Assembly: GCA_901456055.1 (NCBI GenBank)
Contig: CABDWT010000018.1
Location: forward strand, 1 to 64,000
Direction: 5' to 3'
DNA from: Phytobacter ursingii
GTDB taxonomy: Bacteria; Pseudomonadota; Gammaproteobacteria; Enterobacterales; Enterobacteriaceae
DNA: 64,000 bases
In this document: in pieces, positions 55,978 through 64,000 of the stretch
Layout of the letters: every line of letters begins with the position of its first letter
Position numbering within the stretch: the first letter of the stretch is position 1
Notes under the pieces: model-generated
The model's input: the letters and a program-made list of their open reading frames with translations, nothing else
Told to the model about the DNA's origin: nothing
Databases searched by the model: none
Made by a program: the position numbers and the translations under genes

Positions 55978-56304
55978 TTACCCGCCTGCCAGTTTAACTT
56001 TCATGCCTTTCGCTTCCAGTAGCGATTTAAGCAAATCGCGCTTGTCGCCCTGAATTTCAATGACACCATCTTTTACTGCGCCACCGCAGCCGCATTTCTT
56101 TTTAAGTTCTGCCGCCAGGGACGCAAGCACAGCATCATCACCTTCAACACCGGTGATCAGGCATACCCCTTTCCCTTTGCGGCCGCTGGTCTGACGCTGT
56201 ATGCGTACAACTCCATCGCCTTTGGCGCGCTCAACAGGGGCTTTTTCTTCATTGATGCGTCCGGTTTCGGTGGAATAGACCAGACGGCTATTATTATCGC
56301 TCAT
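55978..56304 (-). CDS. yciH: YciH eIF1/SUI1-like translation factor
   Basis: 108 residues from the ATG at 56304, equal to E. coli YciH; a second ATG three bases upstream is possible. SUI1 domain with VRIQRQTSGRKGKGVCLITGV, KKKCGCGGAVKDGVIEIQGD. The bacterial homologue of eIF1 influences start-site fidelity at the 30S subunit. Its start overlaps the pyrF stop (ATGATGA), so it is coupled to pyrF. Confidence 0.95.
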   Translation of the reverse strand: MSDNNSRLVYSTETGRINEEKAPVERAKGDGVVRIQRQTSGRKGKGVCLITGVEGDDAVLASLAAELKKKCGCGGAVKDGVIEIQGDKRDLLKSLLEAKGMKVKLAGG

Positions 56305-57041
56305 CATACCCCCAGGCCAAGAGAGACATTAATATCGCGCAGGGTCTGTGCCGGGTCTGCAGATTGCGTCACCGGGCGACCAATGACCATATAGTCTACA
56401 CCGGCCGCCAGCGCCTGTTCCGGGGTCATAATACGCCGTTGATCACCCACCTCACTGCCCTGCGGGCGAATACCGGGTGTCACCAGCTTAAATTGTTGAC
56501 CAAAAACGGCTTTAAATCGCACCGCCTCTTGTGCAGAGCAGACTACGCCATCCAGACCACATTGCTGAGTCAAGCCCGCCAGACGTTCTGCGTATTCGCC
56601 AGGGGTTGCGTTAATCCCCAGCCCGTGCAGATCGCTGGCTTCCATACTGGTGAGCACCGTTACCGCAATGAGAAGCGGCGCATCATTACCGAAAGGAACC
56701 AGCGCTTCTTTGGCTGCAGTCATCATACGCGCGCCGCCAGAAGCATGTACGTTTACCATCCACACGCCTAAATCTGCTGCTGCTTTTACTGCATGCGCTG
56801 CCGTGTTCGGGATGTCATGAAATTTTAAATCCAGGAACACGTCAAAACCACGTTCTTGCAGGTCGCGAACCAGTTGTGGGCCAAACAGTGTAAACATCTC
56901 TTTGCCGACTTTCAGCCTGCAGTCACGGGGATCGATACGATCGACAAAGGCAAGGGCCTTATCACGGTTATCGTAGTCAAGCGCAACCACGACCGGAGAA
57001 GAAGTTAACGCGCGGGAAATAGATGAAGCAGTAGACGTCAT
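56304..57041 (-). CDS. pyrF: orotidine-5'-phosphate decarboxylase
   Basis: 245 residues, as in E. coli. TIM-barrel enzyme for the last step of UMP synthesis. The N-terminal [13 protein letters not shown] (substrate Asp), K in LKVGKEMF, and the catalytic [10 protein letters not shown] are intact, as is the C-terminal phosphate-binding GRPVTQS. In operon with lapA-lapB upstream and yciH downstream. Confidence 0.96.
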   Translation of the reverse strand: MTSTASSISRALTSSPVVVALDYDNRDKALAFVDRIDPRDCRLKVGKEMFTLFGPQLVRDLQERGFDVFLDLKFHDIPNTAAHAVKAAADLGVWMVNVHASGGARMMTAAKEALVPFGNDAPLLIAVTVLTSMEASDLHGLGINATPGEYAERLAGLTQQCGLDGVVCSAQEAVRFKAVFGQQFKLVTPGIRPQGSEVGDQRRIMTPEQALAAGVDYMVIGRPVTQSADPAQTLRDINVSLGLGV

Positions 57042-57228
57042 GATGAGACCTTCTTTGATGAGGGCACCCGCTCAGGCGCGAATAATAAACGGCGTGCATT
57101 CTACCTGTGCTAAAGCGGAATTGACAGATTCCATTCACCCCCTGCCAGGCGATATTTATGCGGAGGTCAGGTATGCGTAGTGAACCCATAATTAGTATGT
57201 TGTAACTAAAAAAGATTTTTTTTAAAAA

Positions 57229-58398
57229 CTACTGCCCGTCGAGACCACGGATAGGCTTAACGGTCGACCAGGCACGGCATGACGGACAATGCCAGTACAT
57301 GGTAAAGGCAGTAAAACCGCATTTATGGCAGCGATAACGCGGCTTGCTGCGAATTTGCTCACCCACCATATCGCGCAGCACCATCAGGCTCTCTTTAGCA
57401 CGGCCTTCTTCCGCTTCGTTCAGATGGTAATCCATTAACTTGTGGAAAACGCGCATCGTCGGATGGCGCTGCAATTGCCGCGTGACGTACAGTTGGGCAG
57501 GATCCTGCCCTTCGCGGCTCTCCATGATTTCCGCCAGCATCAATTCCGCTGTTGCGCCCGTATTCTCTTCAACACAGCGCTGGAGGAACGCAGCCCATTC
57601 ATCTTGCTTACCCAGATGCTGATAGCACACTTGCAGCATTTCCAGCGTTTCGCTGACCAGTTCCTTATCCTGATCGATAACACGTAAAAGGCTCTCTACT
57701 GCTTTAGCGTATTCCCCTTTCGCCATAAACACGCGTCCCGTCATGATCGACACGCGCGGGCTATCGCGGTCGGCGGCAGCACCTTTTTTCAGCAAGGCCA
57801 TCGCCCTGTCCATATCGTCATTACCCATTTGCTGTAACGCCAGTTCACAGTAAAAATGGGCAATTTCGCCTCGCTGTTTATCTTTACCCAACTTCACCAG
57901 CCGCTCCGCGACATCGATGGCTTTCTGCCAGTCACTGGTAGCCTGATAAATCTGCAGTAGCTGCTGGAGTGCACTGATACGGAAATCGGTCTCATCAACC
58001 AGTTGATTGAACATATCTTCCGCGCGGTCATACATCCCTGCGGCCATATAATCACGGCCCAGTTGCTGTACGGCAAGTAATCGCTGGTCATAAGAGAGCG
58101 ACGCGCTTTCCATCAGGGTCTGGTGAATGCGGATCGCGCGATCGACTTCGCCGCGCGAACGGAACAGGTTTCCGAGGGTAAGATGGGCTTCGACAGTGCC
58201 GGTATCCTCTTTGAGCATGTCGAGGAACAGGTCCACCGCCTTGTCTTGTTGGTTGCTCAGAAGCAGGTTCATCCCGGCTACGTAATCACGCGATAGCCGG
58301 TTTGCCTCGTCCTGCTTAGTTTGTTGAGCATTTCTGCGCCCCATGTACCAGCCGTATGCAGCCGCAACAGGTAACAACAGAAACAACAACTCCAACAT
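57229..58398 (-). CDS. lapB: LapB (YciM) lipopolysaccharide assembly protein
   Basis: 389 residues, as in E. coli. One N-terminal transmembrane helix (about 2-18) is followed by about nine tetratricopeptide repeats and a C-terminal rubredoxin-type zinc site CHKCGF...CPSC (about 356-374). It guides LpxC to FtsH for degradation and so limits lipid A synthesis; PbgA/YejM antagonises it. It lies six bases after lapA. Confidence 0.96.
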   Translation of the reverse strand: MLELLFLLLPVAAAYGWYMGRRNAQQTKQDEANRLSRDYVAGMNLLLSNQQDKAVDLFLDMLKEDTGTVEAHLTLGNLFRSRGEVDRAIRIHQTLMESASLSYDQRLLAVQQLGRDYMAAGMYDRAEDMFNQLVDETDFRISALQQLLQIYQATSDWQKAIDVAERLVKLGKDKQRGEIAHFYCELALQQMGNDDMDRAMALLKKGAAADRDSPRVSIMTGRVFMAKGEYAKAVESLLRVIDQDKELVSETLEMLQVCYQHLGKQDEWAAFLQRCVEENTGATAELMLAEIMESREGQDPAQLYVTRQLQRHPTMRVFHKLMDYHLNEAEEGRAKESLMVLRDMVGEQIRSKPRYRCHKCGFTAFTMYWHCPSCRAWSTVKPIRGLDGQ

Positions 58399-58404
58399 AT
58401 ACGA

Positions 58405-58713
58405 TTATTCCTTTACTACCGGCGTACCGGGATTCACAGCAGCCGTGGTAGCAGGCGCGAGTTGATGCTCAAGACGTTTAATTTTCCGCTCCGCACGCGC
58501 GAGAGAAACGCGTACGCGCAACCAGAACAGGCCACAAATCAGCCAGCCAATGACAAAACCGGCGGCAAAAAGGATAGCCAGCAATGTCGAAATGCGATAT
58601 TCGCCCTGGGCAAGCAGATAATTGAAGGTCACCTGCTGATCGTTTTGTGCACCAAGCGTGACCGAAACGACAAAAATCGCCAGCACCAATAAGAAAATGA
58701 GTAAATATTTCAC
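58405..58713 (-). CDS. lapA: LapA (YciS) inner-membrane protein
   Basis: 102 residues if started at the GTG at 58713 (MKYLLIFLLVLAIFVVSVTLGAQ when read as Met), which GGGAAGTAAT precedes and which gives exactly the E. coli LapA length; an in-frame ATG at 58767 would add 18 hydrophilic residues before the first helix. Two transmembrane helices (about 2-20 and 42-64) and a coiled-coil tail (SLARAERKIKRLEHQL). It works with LapB in lipopolysaccharide assembly. Confidence 0.93.
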   Translation of the reverse strand: MKYLLIFLLVLAIFVVSVTLGAQNDQQVTFNYLLAQGEYRISTLLAILFAAGFVIGWLICGLFWLRVRVSLARAERKIKRLEHQLAPATTAAVNPGTPVVKE

Positions 58714-58854
58714 ATTACTTCCCGTTATGTGGTTATGAGCGAATAAGTTATGTTCAACTGACTGCATCCAGCCTTATAAACTACCATTTTAGCGTCGGAC
58801 GCGAAACGGAAATGCGTAACACCTCATACTGATTTAGGGTCTAAACGCAGAATT

Positions 58855-59619
58855 TCAACTTTCCTGCTCCCTTTCGGCAATTTCCTGCTTCTCTTCGACG
58901 GGGGGAGTCAGCGGTCCACAAAGACGTTGCGCAAGCCAGGAAGCGATCGTTACCAGCATCCAGGAGATGAGGGTCGCCACGACCAGATCACGAGGCCAGT
59001 GCATCCCCAGCAGTAATCGACTTCCCATTACACTTGTTGCCCACGCCAGCAGCACGACAATGGTCCAGGTACGACGACGCGGCCAAAGCAAACCGACAGC
59101 CAGCAGCGCCCAACTGGCGGCAAACATGGTATGGCCTGATGGGAACGCAAACCCCGTTTCGTTTTGCCAGTGTTTACGTAAAAACACGGGAATGTCCGTC
59201 TGGTTGATAAGTAGTGTTTCTACTCGTTGGCTACGCGCTTTACGTTTCAGACTGTAAAATTCATCAGACTGAATATTATGTGTTTTTTCAAGCCAGACCA
59301 CAAATGGCCGCGGTTCCTGCACCTGCTCTTTCACCCAGGATTTAACGCCCTGTCCTGCAAGAATCGCGCAACCCAGGATAGCAAACAGCACAAGTGCGGC
59401 TTTTAATCGAAAACGCAGACACCACAAAAACCAGCCGCAGAGAATCACATGCGTAATAATGCCCCAGGGCTGAGTTACAGTCTCCGTCATCCAGTACATT
59501 GCGCGTAGCCACGCACTGCTTTCACCTGGCTGCCAGCGCCAGCCGGAGATCCATACGGCGACAGGCATGATTAACAGTATTCCCGCACCGACTGTCGTGC
59601 GCTTTGCAATAGAAAACAT
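58855..59619 (-). CDS. pgpB: phosphatidylglycerophosphatase B
   Basis: 254 residues from the ATG at 59619, as in E. coli, with AAAGGAGAAG upstream. It is a six-helix PAP2 enzyme with the complete motif set KEQVQEPRP, FPSGH and SRLLLGMHWPRD (catalytic histidines). It dephosphorylates phosphatidylglycerophosphate, undecaprenyl pyrophosphate and other lipid phosphates at the periplasmic side. Divergent from ribA. Confidence 0.95.
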   Translation of the reverse strand: MFSIAKRTTVGAGILLIMPVAVWISGWRWQPGESSAWLRAMYWMTETVTQPWGIITHVILCGWFLWCLRFRLKAALVLFAILGCAILAGQGVKSWVKEQVQEPRPFVVWLEKTHNIQSDEFYSLKRKARSQRVETLLINQTDIPVFLRKHWQNETGFAFPSGHTMFAASWALLAVGLLWPRRRTWTIVVLLAWATSVMGSRLLLGMHWPRDLVVATLISWMLVTIASWLAQRLCGPLTPPVEEKQEIAEREQES

Positions 59620-59806
59620 CTCTTCTCCTTTGATCTGTGGCTTCACAATCATAACTGATAAATAACATTTTCGGGAAAAGTGCCAGATTTGTGCGTTTTA
59701 ACAGCAATGCGTCAGGAGGTGGTTAGTGATGTAAAGCGCGTTGTGGCAAAATAAAGAGATACAAAAGGCCAATTGTCTGACGGCCAGCATAAATCTGGAG
59801 AATCAC

Positions 59807-60397
59807 ATGCAGCTTAAACGTGTGGCAGAAGCCAAACTGCCAACCCCATGGGGCGATTTCCTGATGGTGGGTTTTGAAGAACTGGCAACCGGACAGGATC
59901 ATGTTGCGCTTGTCTATGGAGATATTTCCGGGCAGTTACCGGTTCTGGCACGGGTCCATTCGGAATGCCTTACGGGTGACGCGCTGTTCAGCTTACGCTG
60001 CGATTGCGGTTTCCAGCTTGAAGCGGCATTAACGCATATTGCCGAAGAAGGCCGGGGCGTGTTGCTTTACCACCGCCAGGAAGGTCGCAATATCGGGCTG
60101 CTTAATAAGATTCGCGCCTATGCGCTCCAGGATCAGGGCTATGACACCGTCGAAGCAAACCATCAGTTAGGATTTGCCGCTGATGAGCGTGACTTCACCC
60201 TGTGTGCTGATATGTTCAAACTGCTGGGCGTGGATGAAGTGCGTCTGTTGACCAATAACCCGCTCAAAGTCGAGATCCTCACCGAAGCCGGTATCAATAT
60301 CGTAGAACGTGTGCCGCTGATTGTCGGACGCAATCCGAAAAATGCCCACTACCTCGATACCAAAGCCGCGAAAATGGGACACCTGCTGAGCGAATAG
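59807..60397 (+). CDS. ribA: GTP cyclohydrolase II
   Basis: 196 residues from the ATG at 59807 with GGAGAATCAC upstream; equals E. coli RibA. Zinc ligands in [17 protein letters not shown] (Cys 54, 65, 67), catalytic [11 protein letters not shown], and RVPLIVG near the end. Converts GTP to 2,5-diamino-6-ribosylamino-pyrimidinone phosphate in riboflavin synthesis. Confidence 0.96.
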   Translation: MQLKRVAEAKLPTPWGDFLMVGFEELATGQDHVALVYGDISGQLPVLARVHSECLTGDALFSLRCDCGFQLEAALTHIAEEGRGVLLYHRQEGRNIGLLNKIRAYALQDQGYDTVEANHQLGFAADERDFTLCADMFKLLGVDEVRLLTNNPLKVEILTEAGINIVERVPLIVGRNPKNAHYLDTKAAKMGHLLSE

Positions 60398-60405
60398 CGC
60401 TGAAT

Positions 60406-60438
60406 ATGCCGGGTAACGGTCACGCTGCTACCCGGCAT
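60406..60438. repeat. REP-like palindrome between ribA and acnA
   Basis: ATGCCGGGTA / TACCCGGCAT arms (60406-60415 and 60429-60438) around ACGGTCACGCTGC. The layout resembles a REP unit and lies between two converging genes, nine bases from either stop; it may act as a shared terminator or mRNA stabiliser. Confidence 0.65.
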
Positions 60439-60447
60439 CACCACCGT

Positions 60448-63123
60448 TTAATGCAGCATATTGCGGATCACATAGTGCAGGATGCCGTCATTCTGGTAGT
60501 AGGTCAGCTCTGTTGAAGTATCGATACGACAACGACAATTCACCGTCTCTTGCGTACCGTCTGCGCGGGTTAATGTCACCGGAATGGTTGCACCGGGTTT
60601 GAGCTGATTAAGCCTGGCGATATCCAGTTTCTCTTCCCCGGTCAGTCCCAGCGTTTTACGCGTTGCGCCTTGCGGAAACTCCAGCGGTAAAATGCCCATC
60701 CCAATCAGGTTTGAGCGGTGGATACGTTCAAAAGATTGCGCAATCACCACCCGCACACCCAACAAGCGCGGACCTTTTGCCGCCCAGTCGCGACTGGAAC
60801 CGGAACCGTACTCTTTACCGGCAATGACCGCAAGCGGCGTCCCCTGCTGCTGATAGCGCATAGCTGCATCATAGATAGCAACCACTTCTTCTCCCGGTAA
60901 ATAACGGGTCATTCCCCCTTCCACACCGGGAACCATTTCGTTACGAATGCGGATATTTGCAAACGTTCCGCGCATCATGACTTCATGGTTGCCACGACGT
61001 GAGCCATAAGAGTTGAAGTCCCGCCGCTCTACCCCATGGCTTTGCAGATAACGACCTGCGGGGCTATCGGCTTTAATGCTACCCGCTGGCGAGATATGGT
61101 CGGTAGTGACGGAGTCGCCAAGCATGGCCAGAATACGAGCGCCGTGAATATCCTCAACCGGTTTCGGAATCGCGCCCATATCCTCAAAGAACGGGGAGAG
61201 ACGAATATAGGTAGAATCATTCTGCCAGCCGAAGGTGTCCGAGCTTTCCACCTCAATGGCTTTCCATTCCTGCGTCCCTTCAAACACTTCCGCGTATTCT
61301 TTGCGGAACATATCGGTGGAGACTTGCTCGACGGCGCGGGCGATCTCCTGGCTGGACGGCCAGATATCTTTCAGATAGACCGGATCACCTTTACGATCAT
61401 GACCCAACGGATCCGTGGCCAGATTAATGTTCATGTTACCCGCCAGCGCGTAGGCCACCACCAGAGGCGGTGATGCCAGCCAGTTGGTCTTCACCAGCGG
61501 ATGGATGCGCCCTTCGAAGTTCCGGTTACCCGACAGCACCGCGCCAACCGTCAGATCCCCCTGCCTGATAGCCTGTTCGATAGGTTCGGGCAATGGCCCC
61601 GAGTTCCCGATACAGGTGGTACAACCGTACCCTACCAGGTTGAATCCCAACTCATCGAGATAAGGTGTCAATTTCGCCTGAGCAAGATAATCAGACACCA
61701 CTTTAGAGCCTGGCGCCAGTGAGGCTTTCACCCATGGCTGACGTTTTAAACCAGCCTTCACGGCATTTTTTGCCAGCAAACCGGCAGCCATCAGGACGCT
61801 GGGATTCGACGTGTTAGTACACGAGGTAATCGCGGAGATCACGACAGCGCCGTCAGGCAACTCATGTTTTTCACCTTTGAAGACGTACTCCACTGGCTTG
61901 CGGTCTTTCTGGGCGGTGTTAAGTTCAAGTTCAGAGCTGGCCGCAAAGGCTTTCGGCACATCCCCCAGAGCCACACGGTCCTGAGGACGTTTCGGCCCGG
62001 CAAGGCTGGCTTCAACATCGTCCATATTCAGTTCAAGCGTACTGGTGAAGACAGGTTCATCGCCCGGGTTACGCCACATCCCCTGCGCTTTAGCGTAGGC
62101 TTCGACCAGAAGAACTTGCTCTTCGCTGCGTCCACTGAGACGCATGTATTCCAGCGTTACGCCATCAATAGGAAAAAAGCCGCAGGTTGCGCCATATTCC
62201 GGCGCCATATTGGCGATCGTCGCCCGATCAGCCAGAGGCAGCGAATCCAGGCCGTCGCCGTAAAACTCGACGAATTTGCCGACTACGCCATGCTTGCGCA
62301 GCATTTGGGTTACGGTCAACACGAGGTCAGTGGCGGTGATCCCCTCACGTAATTTACCGCTCAGTTTGAACCCCACCACATCAGGAATCAGCATCGAGAC
62401 GGGCTGGCCCAGCATAGCCGCTTCGGCTTCAATTCCCCCGACGCCCCATCCCAGCACGCCGAGACCGTTGATCATCGTGGTATGTGAGTCGGTTCCTACC
62501 AGGGTGTCAGGATAAGCCACCCACTCTTTGTCCTGTAATTCGCTCCATACCGCTTTGCCCAGATATTCCAGATTGACCTGGTGGCAAATTCCGGTACCCG
62601 GCGGTACGACACTAAAACGACTGAACGCCTGTTGTCCCCAGCGTAGAAAAACATAGCGCTCGTGATTACGCTCCATTTCAAGGCGAACATTCTCCTCGAA
62701 AGCGTCGTCGTCACCAAAATGATCGACAGTGACAGAGTGGTCAATGACGAGGTCAACCGGGGAAAGGGGATTCACTTTAGCAGTATCACCACCGAGGCGT
62801 TTAACCGCTTCACGCATGGCGGCAAGATCGACCACGGCGGGTACGCCGGTAAAGTCTTGCATCAAAACGCGGGCGGGACGGTAAGCGATTTCACGATCGG
62901 CATGGGCTGTTTTCAGCCATCCGGCCAGGGCACGGATATCATCTTCTGTGACAGAATCGTCATCCTGCCAGCGCAGGAGATTCTCGAGTAACACTTTTAG
63001 CGACTTGGGTAGACGCGCAATATCCCCAAGTTCCTTTGCGGCCAGCGGCAAGCTGTAGTAGTGATACGTTTTATTCTCTGCCTGCAACGTGTCCTTACTG
63101 GCTTCGCGTAGGGTTGACGACAT
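60448..63123 (-). CDS. acnA: aconitate hydratase A
   Basis: 891 residues, as in E. coli. The [4Fe-4S] cysteines are in [10 protein letters not shown] (about Cys 435) and CTTCIGNSG (about Cys 501 and 504). Order: three cluster-binding domains and the C-terminal swivel domain with [10 protein letters not shown]. It is the iron-sulfur aconitase induced in stationary phase and by oxidative stress. The ribosome-binding site is AAGGAGGAGC. Confidence 0.97.
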   Translation of the reverse strand: MSSTLREASKDTLQAENKTYHYYSLPLAAKELGDIARLPKSLKVLLENLLRWQDDDSVTEDDIRALAGWLKTAHADREIAYRPARVLMQDFTGVPAVVDLAAMREAVKRLGGDTAKVNPLSPVDLVIDHSVTVDHFGDDDAFEENVRLEMERNHERYVFLRWGQQAFSRFSVVPPGTGICHQVNLEYLGKAVWSELQDKEWVAYPDTLVGTDSHTTMINGLGVLGWGVGGIEAEAAMLGQPVSMLIPDVVGFKLSGKLREGITATDLVLTVTQMLRKHGVVGKFVEFYGDGLDSLPLADRATIANMAPEYGATCGFFPIDGVTLEYMRLSGRSEEQVLLVEAYAKAQGMWRNPGDEPVFTSTLELNMDDVEASLAGPKRPQDRVALGDVPKAFAASSELELNTAQKDRKPVEYVFKGEKHELPDGAVVISAITSCTNTSNPSVLMAAGLLAKNAVKAGLKRQPWVKASLAPGSKVVSDYLAQAKLTPYLDELGFNLVGYGCTTCIGNSGPLPEPIEQAIRQGDLTVGAVLSGNRNFEGRIHPLVKTNWLASPPLVVAYALAGNMNINLATDPLGHDRKGDPVYLKDIWPSSQEIARAVEQVSTDMFRKEYAEVFEGTQEWKAIEVESSDTFGWQNDSTYIRLSPFFEDMGAIPKPVEDIHGARILAMLGDSVTTDHISPAGSIKADSPAGRYLQSHGVERRDFNSYGSRRGNHEVMMRGTFANIRIRNEMVPGVEGGMTRYLPGEEVVAIYDAAMRYQQQGTPLAVIAGKEYGSGSSRDWAAKGPRLLGVRVVIAQSFERIHRSNLIGMGILPLEFPQGATRKTLGLTGEEKLDIARLNQLKPGATIPVTLTRADGTQETVNCRCRIDTSTELTYYQNDGILHYVIRNMLH

Positions 63124-63538
63124 AAGCTCCTCCTTAATAACAGGGATAGCGAAACCCTGAGGCTTATCAGGGTCTGTATTAAAGATAACACAAACATGTC
63201 GTAACGTTTTTATAACAACTCAAAAGGCTAAATCTTGATGTCAGGCGGGCAAGTGCTGGAGAGTAAAAGCAAAAAACCTCGCCTGAGCGAGGTTTTTATT
63301 GATTAGAACAACCCTATCCGGATGAGCGCCCCCCAAAACAACAGGGAAAAAGAAAACGCGCTCACCCATGACCAGTATTTTACAGAACGACGATTATTCA
63401 TCATATACACACCAGAGAATGTATTCATTAAAGATGCGTTGAGACGCAATTTATTATTGCTGTGGTGTATTTATTTAGCAGTACACAAGTACACATCAGA
63501 GTGACGAGATAATTCCCCGAGACTTCTAATGATAATAA
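63124..63538. other. acnA promoter region
   Basis: 415 bp between yciX and acnA. It holds the terminator at 63272-63297 and, nearer acnA, its presumed promoters. A 60-codon plus-strand frame (63322-63504) lacks a ribosome-binding site and does not look like protein. Confidence 0.6.
63272..63297 (-). terminator. terminator downstream of yciX
   Basis: AAAAACCTCGC-CTGA-GCGAGGTTTTT, a perfect stem with A and T tails; probably ends the cysB-ymiA-yciX transcript before acnA. Confidence 0.85.
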
Positions 63539-63709
63539 TTATTGTTTTGGCACTTCGTCTTCCGCGAAGGTGTCAATAAACGCCTGTTGCTGTGGCGTCA
63601 ATTTCCAGGACGCCGGAACCGTAGTTGAAGCTTGCGGTTTCGCTGCTTGTGGCTTGTCATGCGGATGACACACTTGCTTCACTGGCTCAGAGCGACCTGT
63701 TACAGCCAT
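63539..63709 (-). CDS. yciX: YciX small protein
   Basis: 56 residues. The start MAVTGRSEPVKQVCHPHDKP and the ending PQQQAFIDTFAEDEVPKQ match E. coli YciX, which lies between ymiA and acnA in E. coli too. A hydrophilic, proline-rich N-terminal half is followed by an acidic tail. It follows ymiA with one base between stop and start, so both are in one transcript. Function unknown. Confidence 0.88.
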   Translation of the reverse strand: MAVTGRSEPVKQVCHPHDKPQAAKPQASTTVPASWKLTPQQQAFIDTFAEDEVPKQ

Positions 63710-63710
63710 T

Positions 63711-63839
63711 TTAACCCCAGAATTTCCAGATAATTAACGCTACCACGACCCAAAAGACGGCAGAACCCAGAAATACCGCCAGCCACGCTTTGCGCTTGAG
63801 CTGCGGGTCCCTTTGCGGTTCTTCGCTTCCTGATGGCAT
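63711..63839 (-). CDS. ymiA: YmiA small membrane protein
   Basis: 42 residues from the ATG at 63839 (MPSGSEEPQRDPQLKRKAW), with CGAGG upstream. The C-terminal helix LAVFLGSAVFWVVVALIIWKFW is a single transmembrane segment. E. coli YmiA is 46 residues because its start lies four codons further up (MRLAMPSG); here that codon is ACG, so translation must begin at the internal Met or at a distant ATG. cysB should lie just beyond the window edge. Confidence 0.87.
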   Translation of the reverse strand: MPSGSEEPQRDPQLKRKAWLAVFLGSAVFWVVVALIIWKFWG

Positions 63840-64000
63840 TGCTAACCTCGTACAATCGACATCACTTATCATTTCAGGCACCAACAATCGGTACAATTAA
63901 TCATGGATGAGATAAATCCTAAAGAAACTTTAGTCGAAAAGCTAGTGAATTTACGCAACCTGTTCACAGAATATTTAATCTTTTGACCGCAAATAAATTA

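Noticed and set aside
63903-63986. A 27-codon plus-strand ORF (MDEINPKETLVEK...) at the window edge.
   Set aside because: No ribosome-binding site and antisense to the presumed cysB-ymiA leader; too short to judge.

Overview
The window reads as chromosomal DNA of an enterobacterium close to Citrobacter, Salmonella and Escherichia. Nearly every protein is recognisable at E. coli-like length, and gene order follows the E. coli 29-33 minute region in blocks. The genus cannot be fixed from the sequence alone. agsA, a tip-like chemoreceptor and an rpfF homologue argue against E. coli K-12 itself. I see no prophage, insertion sequence, tRNA, rRNA or CRISPR array.

Layout. (1) 1-13.3 kb: a REP element, hrpA, azoR, then a compact minus-strand lipid cluster, ydbH-ynbE-ynbA-ynbB-acyltransferase-ynbC-ynbD-membrane protein. 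(2) 13.4-21 kb: ldhA, hslJ, ydbJ, a small secreted protein, the heat-shock gene agsA with a FourU RNA thermometer, nifJ (pyruvate:flavodoxin oxidoreductase) and a KTSC protein. (3) 21-28.8 kb: tiny ORFs including a YoaK-like membrane peptide, ttcA, a proline-rich small protein, the anaerobic sRNA FnrS, zntB, a chemoreceptor without a periplasmic domain, an MHYT-GGDEF cyclase behind a perfect flagellar sigma-28 promoter, and dgcM. (4) 29-33 kb: murein peptide recycling (mppA, mpaA, ycjG) and tpx. (5) 33-40.6 kb: tyrR, ycjF-ycjX and the phage-shock genes pspEDCBA/pspF with a sigma-54 promoter. (6) 40.7-46 kb: sapABCDF. (7) 46.7-54.2 kb: fabI, yciW, rnb, then the PAS-GGDEF-EAL gene pdeR/rpfR tail to tail with an rpfF homologue (DSF-family signal synthase). 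(8) 54.3-64 kb: yciZ, yciT, osmB, the lapA-lapB-pyrF-yciH operon, pgpB, ribA, acnA, yciX and ymiA.

Themes. Several genes concern c-di-GMP and motility: DgcM, an MHYT-GGDEF protein predicted to be in the FliA regulon, PdeR/RpfR and a Tip-like receptor. The RpfF homologue keeps both catalytic glutamates at the canonical 20-residue spacing, so a complete fatty-acid quorum-signal synthase and c-di-GMP receptor pair is predicted. Envelope lipids are the second theme: an AsmA-like phospholipid transporter pair (YdbH-YnbE) lies directly upstream of a cluster holding an acyltransferase, a CDP-diglyceride synthase, a CDP-alcohol phosphotransferase, a PAP2/dual-specificity phosphatase and a hydrolase-methyltransferase. 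LapAB and PgpB add lipopolysaccharide and phospholipid control.

Compared with E. coli K-12 (from memory), several blocks are missing at their usual places: ydbL and the feaR-paa region, ompN/micC, dbpA, the ynaI-uspE-fnr-ogt-abg-smrA block between dgcM and mppA, and the puu operon between pspF and sapA.
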